Shown one piece after another: positions 17,446-22,267 of a stretch of DNA of 22,267 nt; the stretch's first letter is position 1, and each line of letters begins with the position of its first letter. Made by a program: the position numbers and the translations under genes. Location: positions 1 to 22,267 of the forward strand of contig CAZSHM010000029.1 in assembly GCA_964606855.1 (NCBI GenBank). Reading direction: 5' to 3'. Under the pieces are notes generated by a model, which did not search any database, was not told the DNA's origin, and saw only the letters and a list, made by a program, of their open reading frames with translations. The DNA comes from UBA7185 sp964606855. GTDB taxonomy: Bacteria; Bacillota; Peptococcia; Peptococcales; Peptococcaceae.

Positions 17446-18184
17446 GGTTGTCCACCTCCTGCTTATCCTTGAATTCGCCCAGTGGGAAGTACTCCGGCAG
17501 CTTCTCCTTGATCCGCTGGGCGCAGGCCACGGGTGTCATATTCAGGTTGGTGGGGCAGGGCGAGAGGAGTTCCACCAGGCAGAATCCCTCCCCCGCCATA
17601 TGCTTTTCAAAAGCCTTGCGGAGCAGTTTCTTGGATTTTTGGATGCTGGCGGCATCCGCCAGAGATCCCCGGGCGAGGTAGGCCACATCCAGGCCGTGGA
17701 ACGCCTCTTCGACCCGGAAAGGCATGCCGCTGCGCTTGGGATCCTTGCCAAAAGGCGTGGATGTCGTCTTCTGGCCGGGCAGCGTCGTGGGGGCGCACTG
17801 GCCGCCGGTCATGCCGTAGATGGTGTTGTTGATCACCATGACCACAATGTTGTCGTTCCGGATGGCGCAGTGCATCGTCTCCGCCATTCCGATCGAGTAG
17901 GCGGCGCCGTCGCCGATATAGGCCACCACGGGATTCTCCGGGCGAACCTTTTTGATGCCCACGGCGGTGGGCAGCGGACGGCCGTGGGCGGCCATCACCG
18001 TGTCAAAGCGCCAAGAATCGATGTTCAGGGAACCGCAGGCCACGTCCACAACCGCCAAGAGCTTCTCGCTCAGCTCCATCTCCTCCATGACCTCCGCCAG
18101 CAGCCGCACGGCCAGGCCATGGCCACAGCCGGGGCAGAAGCCGCTCTGTGTAAAGGTTACCGTATCGGGAGCTTTCAACTTCAT
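17438..18184 (-). CDS. 2-oxoacid:ferredoxin oxidoreductase, beta (TPP) subunit
   Basis: A 248-aa thiamine-diphosphate-binding subunit where the 2-oxoacid is decarboxylated. It shows FCPGCGHG (16-23), typical of KOR/VOR beta chains, and the TPP motif beginning GDGAAYSIGMAE (91-102) and ending VINN (117-120), followed by IYGMTGGQ. Two starts compete: ATG 18184 with GGAGG ten bases upstream, and GTG 18193, which overlaps the alpha stop by four bases but sits almost on top of that same GGAGG. I prefer the ATG. Beta chains of this size, with no fused ferredoxin domain, belong to the four-subunit type. Confidence 0.93.
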   Translation of the reverse strand: MKLKAPDTVTFTQSGFCPGCGHGLAVRLLAEVMEEMELSEKLLAVVDVACGSLNIDSWRFDTVMAAHGRPLPTAVGIKKVRPENPVVAYIGDGAAYSIGMAETMHCAIRNDNIVVMVINNTIYGMTGGQCAPTTLPGQKTTSTPFGKDPKRSGMPFRVEEAFHGLDVAYLARGSLADAASIQKSKKLLRKAFEKHMAGEGFCLVELLSPCPTNLNMTPVACAQRIKEKLPEYFPLGEFKDKQEVDNHD

Positions 18185-18189
18185 TGTGC

Positions 18190-19248
18190 TCACGCCTCCC
18201 TTCCAAGGTTCGACAGCATGTCCTCGGCCTTGGCCACAATGCTGTCCGGCTCCGGGATCTCAAAGATCGAACCGAAGTGATCCACCGGGAACTTGCCGCC
18301 GGTGGCCAGGCGCACGTCGTCGGTCATCTGGCCCAGAATGTTCATCTCCACGGTGAGGAACGCCTTGGCGCACTTGGCCTCGGCGAACGCCCGCACAGGG
18401 AACGGATAGAGGGTGATCGGACGAATCAGGCCGATTTTCATGCCCGCGGCACGTCCGATATCCACGGCGTCCTGGCAAACCCGGGAACTGATGCCGTAGG
18501 CCACCAGAACCAGATCGGCATCCTCTACCTGGAAAGACTCCCAGCGCTGTTCTTCCGTCTCCATCTGCTGATATTTCGCCCGCAGATAGATCTCGTAGTC
18601 GGGGTGATCATAATAGACATTCTGAATCTTCCGCTGCACGCAGCCTTTTTTGCAGCCCTTGATCGTCCAGTCAAATTTGTTGATGTCGTGCTCCTGGAAT
18701 TCCGGAATCTCCACAGGCTCGATCATCTGTCCGATGGCGGCGTCGGAGGCGATGAGCACCGGATGCCGGTATTTCTCCGCCAGGTCAAACGCCAGCGCCA
18801 TCAGATCCGCATTCTCCTGGACAGAGGCGGGTGCAAGCACCAGGGTATGGTAGTCGCCGTGGCCACCGCCCCGGGTGAGCTGCCAGTAGTCTCCCTGCCC
18901 CTGGGCAATGTCGCCCAGGCCGCTGCCGATGCGCATCACGTCCACAATCACTGCCGGAAGATCCGCGGCTACCAGGTAGGAGATCCCCTCCTGCTTCAGG
19001 GAGAAACCAGGTCCTGAGGATGTGGTCAGCGCCCGGGCACCGGCAGCCGCCGCGCCCAGAACCATGTTGATGCCGGCCAGTTCGCTCTCCGCCTGGATAA
19101 AAACGCCCCCCACCTCATCCATGCGCCAGGACATATATTCCAGAATTTCCGTCTGGGGGGTGATAGGATAGCCGCTGTAAAAGCGGCAGCCTGCGGCCAG
19201 GGCCGCCTCAGCCAGGGCTTCATTGCCCTTCATCAAAACTCTAGCCAT
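18190..19248 (-). CDS. vorB: 2-oxoacid:ferredoxin oxidoreductase, alpha subunit (VorB-like)
   Basis: A 352-aa subunit with the family motif GYPITPQTEI (26-35), a QAESELAGINMVLGAA segment, and TTSSGPGFSLKQEGISY. The opening (ARVLMKGNEALAEAAL), the run GGGHGDYHTLVLAPASVQE and the length match proteins annotated as 3-methyl-2-oxobutanoate dehydrogenase VorB from memory of that family. KorA for 2-oxoglutarate is the main alternative, and substrate cannot be settled by these motifs. ATG 19248 has GGAGG six bases upstream. It lies 12 bases after the ferredoxin-type delta gene. Confidence 0.9.
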   Translation of the reverse strand: MARVLMKGNEALAEAALAAGCRFYSGYPITPQTEILEYMSWRMDEVGGVFIQAESELAGINMVLGAAAAGARALTTSSGPGFSLKQEGISYLVAADLPAVIVDVMRIGSGLGDIAQGQGDYWQLTRGGGHGDYHTLVLAPASVQENADLMALAFDLAEKYRHPVLIASDAAIGQMIEPVEIPEFQEHDINKFDWTIKGCKKGCVQRKIQNVYYDHPDYEIYLRAKYQQMETEEQRWESFQVEDADLVLVAYGISSRVCQDAVDIGRAAGMKIGLIRPITLYPFPVRAFAEAKCAKAFLTVEMNILGQMTDDVRLATGGKFPVDHFGSIFEIPEPDSIVAKAEDMLSNLGREA

Positions 19249-19260
19249 ATTGTACCTCCC

Positions 19261-19458
19261 TCACTCCAGTGAGATCACATAATCGGGGCATACCCGGTAG
19301 CATGACCCGCAACGCACGCACTTTGTCTCATCCACGACAATGGGATGGTAGCCCTTGGCATTCACCGCGGCAGAAGCGCTGATCGCGCCTTTCGGACAGG
19401 CGTTGATGCAGTAGCCGCATCCTTTGCAGCGGGAAGGATCAATCAGGATCTTTTCCAT
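19261..19458 (-). CDS. 2-oxoacid:ferredoxin oxidoreductase, delta subunit (2[4Fe-4S] ferredoxin)
   Basis: A 65-aa bacterial-type ferredoxin with two complete cluster motifs, CKGCGYCINACP (Cys11, 14, 17, 21) and CVRCGSCYRVCP (Cys47, 50, 53, 57). It passes electrons from the TPP subunit to free ferredoxin. The start has AGAGGT seven bases upstream. It is the first gene of the oxidoreductase set, as in the delta-alpha-beta-gamma order of VOR/KOR operons. Confidence 0.93.
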   Translation of the reverse strand: MEKILIDPSRCKGCGYCINACPKGAISASAAVNAKGYHPIVVDETKCVRCGSCYRVCPDYVISLE

Positions 19459-19518
19459 ACTCTACCTCTTTTCCATGTTTTACCATATTTCATCCCAATT
19501 GGATGTTAGAACAGCAGA

Positions 19519-19594
19519 TGCCGGGCGAGAACCCGGCACTGACAAAAAATACCCCGTCCCCATGCCGGAGAGACCTTTACAGGCCTCTCCGGCA
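19519..19594 (-). other. Two stem-loops between the MFS and ferredoxin genes
   Basis: Stem 1 is TGCCGGAGAG (19563-19572) with CTCTCCGGCA (19585-19594), plus an inner CCT/AGG. Stem 2 is TGCCGGG (19519-19525) with CCCGGCA (19532-19538). On the minus strand stem 1 comes first, then a six-T run (19544-19549) 13 bases after it, then stem 2. The gap makes stem 1 a poor standard terminator. The arms share TGCCGG/CCGGCA, so they could also pair across. A terminator, a processing site or an attenuator are all possible. The rest of 19459-19619 shows no gene and no clear promoter. Confidence 0.5.
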
Positions 19595-19619
19595 CAGTGT
19601 ACAACGGAACCTGTGTGGC

Positions 19620-20867
19620 TCAGGAATCTGCTTGAAGCGTCCTGGAAGCACGATGCTTGCGGTAGATAATGTAAGTGAGGATGGCTCCCAGCACCGCGCT
19701 GGCTGCTAAGAACCCGAAAATCATGGTGTAGCCGGTCTGTCCGCCAAAGCTGTCCAGCCAAGCGCCGAACAGCGGGTTGTAGATGGAGTCGGGCAGGTAG
19801 CCGACCATCGACGCAATGCCGATCGCGGTACCCGTCATGGCCCGTGGGATGCCCGCCTCGCTGACGATGGAGAACAGCACGCCGTACATCATCATGGCAA
19901 AAGCACCGGGGATCAGTGTATAGATGCTGGCAGCTAAAGGAGAAATGCTGCTCGGCAAGAACAGGACACCGATGAAGAGTGCCGCAAGGATCACCATACA
20001 GCAACTCAGCCATTTGGCTGTGGAGTGGAACACCCTGTCCGCCAAAATACCGCCCACCGGTGCCAGAAGCAGGAACAGATAGTTCCGAATGATCGAGAAC
20101 ACACCGGATTCGCTGGCCGAGATGCCCACGATCTCGGTGAGATACGGGTTGAAATAGGATGTGCAGGAATAGATGCCGTACGCGCAGAAAATGGCCAGAG
20201 AGAACACCCACACAATGGGGTTGCGCACGAGCGTCCCCACATCCTTCATGCGGAACTTAGAACTCTCGTCGCTTTCGACAACCGTATCTCCGCGCAGCAG
20301 GAATACCAGCACGATCGCGGCAATGATAGAGACGGTGCCGCCCGTCACGACAGCGCGGAAGAAGCCCTCCACAATGTCGCCGCCCGCAGTGCCGGAGGCA
20401 AACAGCGCCAGGGACTGTGTCAGGGCGCCCGCCAGACCGTTGCAGGCGTAGTAGATGCCGTACATAAGGCCCTGCTCCTGCTCGGTGCCGACGATGCGCA
20501 CCGCTTTCATCAAAGAGGACCAGAATACAAAGGCCGTGCTGAACGACAACCCCAGCCAGATGGCCAAGGAGAGATAATAGTTAAAGGTAAAGGCGTAGAG
20601 GTAGCACAATAACCCTGTGGCCACCAGAGAAATGACGATCGCCTTTTTAGGGGCAATCCTGTCCGCAATGATCCCGCCTGGCGCATACAGGAGCACGTTG
20701 CCGATCGTGTACACAGTCAGCAACAAGCCGGACTGGGCGTTCGTGATGCCCATGGCGGCGATCTGCGCGTCATAGAACACATACTTCACATAGGGAAGGA
20801 AATAGATAGCGCCTCCCGCCAGTCCCAGGGCGGCCAAAGTGAGATATTTCCGCAATTTCGTATTCAT
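19620..20867 (-). CDS. MFS transporter
   Basis: A 415-aa inner-membrane carrier with about 12 hydrophobic segments in two halves. The loop 2-3 motif of the major facilitator superfamily appears as GGIIADRIAPKK (64-75), with its counterpart GGILADRVFHSTAK in the second half. The central loop is charged (GDTVVESDESSKFRMKD). The start ATG 20867 is set by GGAGG five bases upstream; the frame open to 20894 adds nothing. It follows the dehydrogenase by 56 bases and precedes the oxidoreductase genes, so it likely imports the amino acid or exports the acid product. No substrate class can be read from the motifs. Confidence 0.88.
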   Translation of the reverse strand: MNTKLRKYLTLAALGLAGGAIYFLPYVKYVFYDAQIAAMGITNAQSGLLLTVYTIGNVLLYAPGGIIADRIAPKKAIVISLVATGLLCYLYAFTFNYYLSLAIWLGLSFSTAFVFWSSLMKAVRIVGTEQEQGLMYGIYYACNGLAGALTQSLALFASGTAGGDIVEGFFRAVVTGGTVSIIAAIVLVFLLRGDTVVESDESSKFRMKDVGTLVRNPIVWVFSLAIFCAYGIYSCTSYFNPYLTEIVGISASESGVFSIIRNYLFLLLAPVGGILADRVFHSTAKWLSCCMVILAALFIGVLFLPSSISPLAASIYTLIPGAFAMMMYGVLFSIVSEAGIPRAMTGTAIGIASMVGYLPDSIYNPLFGAWLDSFGGQTGYTMIFGFLAASAVLGAILTYIIYRKHRASRTLQADS

Positions 20868-20923
20868 AACTGCCTCCCAATTATAGGATGCCATTTACAG
20901 TCAACGTGTCTATTTCCACCGGA

Positions 20924-22072
20924 TCAATAGTCAGGCGTGTCGGACTTGTCAGGAGCAAAGAGCTCAAGCGCAACGTCACGGGTGAAACGGCCGGTAGACT
21001 TGGCGACCTCAAAGACTTTGCGGGTGTTCTTGCGGATAATGGCCTCGGTGTCCCGCACGATCTCCTCCGGAACCTTGTCGCAAATGCCGAAGATGACCAC
21101 TTCGTAGATGCGGATCCCGCCCAGGTTGCTTATGAAGTCCACAGCGATGTCCACACCTTTCTTCTGGAGAATCTTGTCCGCTTCGGCCGTGGTCGGAATG
21201 TTGGCGGCCTCCACGATCAGGGACGCCTTCACCTTGTCGGCGTTCGACTCGTTGATCACGTCTTCCAGCGCCGCGGGCATGAGGATATCGCAGTCCATCT
21301 CAAGCCACTTCGTGTTCGGAAGTTCCTGATAGTTCGGCTCGAACGCTTCCGGGTTCAGCTCGCCCTTGGGCAGACGAGTCTCCACAAGCTTCTTCACATT
21401 CAGGCCGTCCGGGCAGTACACCAGGCGGTTCACATCGGCAATGCCAACGACTTTATAGCCCATCTTGTCCAAGCAGTAGGCAGCGCTTGCACCCACGCAG
21501 CCGAAGCCCTGGATGATAACGGAAGCACCGGGCTTGCCGTTCTTGATCTTCCAAGCTTCGTCCAGCGCATAGGAGCAGCCGTAGCCGGTAATCATGTCAT
21601 ACATCTTAAACCCGTCGTACGTCATCTCGCAGACTTCGTCGTGGTTCTTGATTCCCTGGGCGATTTTCGGATCGGCCTTCATGGCCTTGGTCTGCGGCAG
21701 ACCTACGCCGATCTCGTCCAGAATCCGCAGCACATCGCCGTAATCCACGCCCAGATCGCCGCCGATGGAGACGCCGGCATTCAGATACGGTGCCACCGCG
21801 ATCAGAAAACGCTTCAGCACATCCAGAGCGTCAGGAGCCTTGTAGTCATAAGCGATACCGGCCTTACAACCACCGGTGGTCTCGGACTCACAGGCCTTGT
21901 ATTTGTAGCCCATGGTCGTCGCTAAACGGATCACTTCTTCTTTCGTGACACTGGGATGCATCCGAGTCCCGCCGCCACAGTAGTTCTTTACGAAATTGTA
22001 CGCGCACAGCCAGCCTTTCGCATCTGTCTCCGTGTCGTTCCACTCCACCACGATGTAGGGTTTGTTTGCCAT
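20924..22072 (-). CDS. ELFV-family amino acid dehydrogenase, glutamate-dehydrogenase-like, substrate open
   Basis: A 382-aa NAD(P)-dependent oxidative deaminase fold, shorter than usual GDH (about 410-450) because the N-terminal helices are missing: the first conserved strand begins near residue 8. Visible are GGTRMHPSV (34-42), Lys57, catalytic Lys70 in TTGGCKAGI, the likely catalytic Asp106 in GGDLGVD, the Rossmann motif GFGCVG (189-194), AANIPTT (289-295) and NLGG (316-319). By hand alignment the Lys that holds the glutamate gamma-carboxylate in GDH falls at Ile48, and the Ser after the NAGG motif falls at Tyr323. GGTRM is more like leucine/valine dehydrogenases. It is therefore an amino acid dehydrogenase whose substrate is probably not glutamate. 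ATG 22072 has AAGGAGG eight bases upstream. Confidence 0.88.
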   Translation of the reverse strand: MANKPYIVVEWNDTETDAKGWLCAYNFVKNYCGGGTRMHPSVTKEEVIRLATTMGYKYKACESETTGGCKAGIAYDYKAPDALDVLKRFLIAVAPYLNAGVSIGGDLGVDYGDVLRILDEIGVGLPQTKAMKADPKIAQGIKNHDEVCEMTYDGFKMYDMITGYGCSYALDEAWKIKNGKPGASVIIQGFGCVGASAAYCLDKMGYKVVGIADVNRLVYCPDGLNVKKLVETRLPKGELNPEAFEPNYQELPNTKWLEMDCDILMPAALEDVINESNADKVKASLIVEAANIPTTAEADKILQKKGVDIAVDFISNLGGIRIYEVVIFGICDKVPEEIVRDTEAIIRKNTRKVFEVAKSTGRFTRDVALELFAPDKSDTPDY

Positions 22073-22114
22073 GATTGTTACCTCCTTAAACTCATTTCTT
22101 GTTTGGGAACTGGA

Positions 22115-22157
22115 TGTAAATTTTTACAGTTCCAATCAAAATGTGTACTTTTTTACA
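22115..22157 (-). promoter_or_regulatory. Paired operator-like repeats in the dehydrogenase leader
   Basis: TGTAAATTTTTACA (22115-22128) is a perfect inverted repeat (TGTAAA-N2-TTTACA). TGTACTTTTTTACA (22144-22157) is a near copy. They are direct repeats 29 bases apart, and similarity extends to the right (CAGTTCC versus CAGCTCC), 16 of 19 matching. They lie between the predicted start site and the ribosome site, a usual place for repressor binding. I cannot name the regulator. Confidence 0.6.
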
Positions 22158-22174
22158 GCTCCTTTCCTAGGTTC

Positions 22175-22203
22175 ATAGTAGCATAAATTCCCTGTTGATA
22201 CAA
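22175..22203 (-). promoter_or_regulatory. Promoter of the dehydrogenase-led catabolic block
   Basis: On the minus strand TTGTAT (22198-22203), 17 bases, TACTAT (22175-22180), with TG one base before the -10 (extended -10 form, TGCTACTAT). A-rich runs upstream at about 22206-22240 could serve as an UP element. Expected start near 22168, leaving a leader of about 95 bases. No gene is seen in 22204-22267. Confidence 0.68.
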
Positions 22204-22267
22204 GCATTTTTTTACTTATTTTTACTTTTTTTGATAAAATTTTTGTAACGGCGGAGGAGAACGCTTC

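Noticed and set aside
22115..22157. TnrA/GlnR binding site reading of the TGTAAATTTTTACA repeats
   Set aside because: The TnrA/GlnR site TGT-N-A-N7-T-N-ACA is 17 bp; these repeats are 14 bp, so the half-site spacing does not match.

Overview
The window looks like a chromosomal segment of a high-GC, anaerobic, amino-acid-fermenting member of the Firmicutes, most like the Oscillospirales/Clostridia. This rests on strong AGGAGG-type ribosome binding sites, the gene order yhbY-(proBA)-nadD/yqeK-rsfS-yqeM, a ferredoxin-linked 2-oxoacid oxidoreductase, and two tRNA genes without an encoded CCA. Every gene I can support lies on the minus strand, so transcription runs from high to low coordinates. 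The taxonomic call is inference; no 16S or marker search was possible.

Layout from the high-coordinate end. (1) 22267-11980 is a catabolic block. A promoter and two near-identical operator-like repeats precede an ELFV-family amino acid dehydrogenase (20924-22072). An MFS transporter, a four-subunit 2-oxoacid:ferredoxin oxidoreductase (delta, alpha, beta, gamma), a fused ADP-forming acyl-CoA synthetase, an M20 amidohydrolase and a BCCT transporter follow. Together these could import a substrate, release or take up an amino acid, deaminate it to a 2-oxoacid, convert that to acyl-CoA with reduced ferredoxin, and recover ATP from the thioester. The dehydrogenase has lost two residues that bind the glutamate side chain, so the substrate is probably not glutamate. 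(2) 11761-11520 holds a promoter, tRNA-Thr(CGT), tRNA-Gly(CCC) and a terminator. (3) 11451-4841 is a compact housekeeping operon: a 66-aa unknown protein, yhbY, proB, proA, a nadD-yqeK fusion, rsfS, a yqeM-like methyltransferase, murI and a 77-aa membrane protein, closed by a strong terminator. (4) 4702-41 is the arginine operon argC-argJ-argB-argD, with a promoter covered by two ArgR-like boxes and ending at a strong terminator.

The arg operon supplies acetylated intermediates up to ornithine by the ArgJ cyclic route. proBA makes glutamate semialdehyde for proline. The rest of the housekeeping operon serves ribosome assembly and silencing, NAD synthesis, dinucleotide hydrolysis and D-glutamate supply for the wall. 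The part most worth a second look is the catabolic block: a complete deamination-to-ATP route with an unusual dehydrogenase, an unassigned operator pair and an associated hydrolase whose substrate is unknown.
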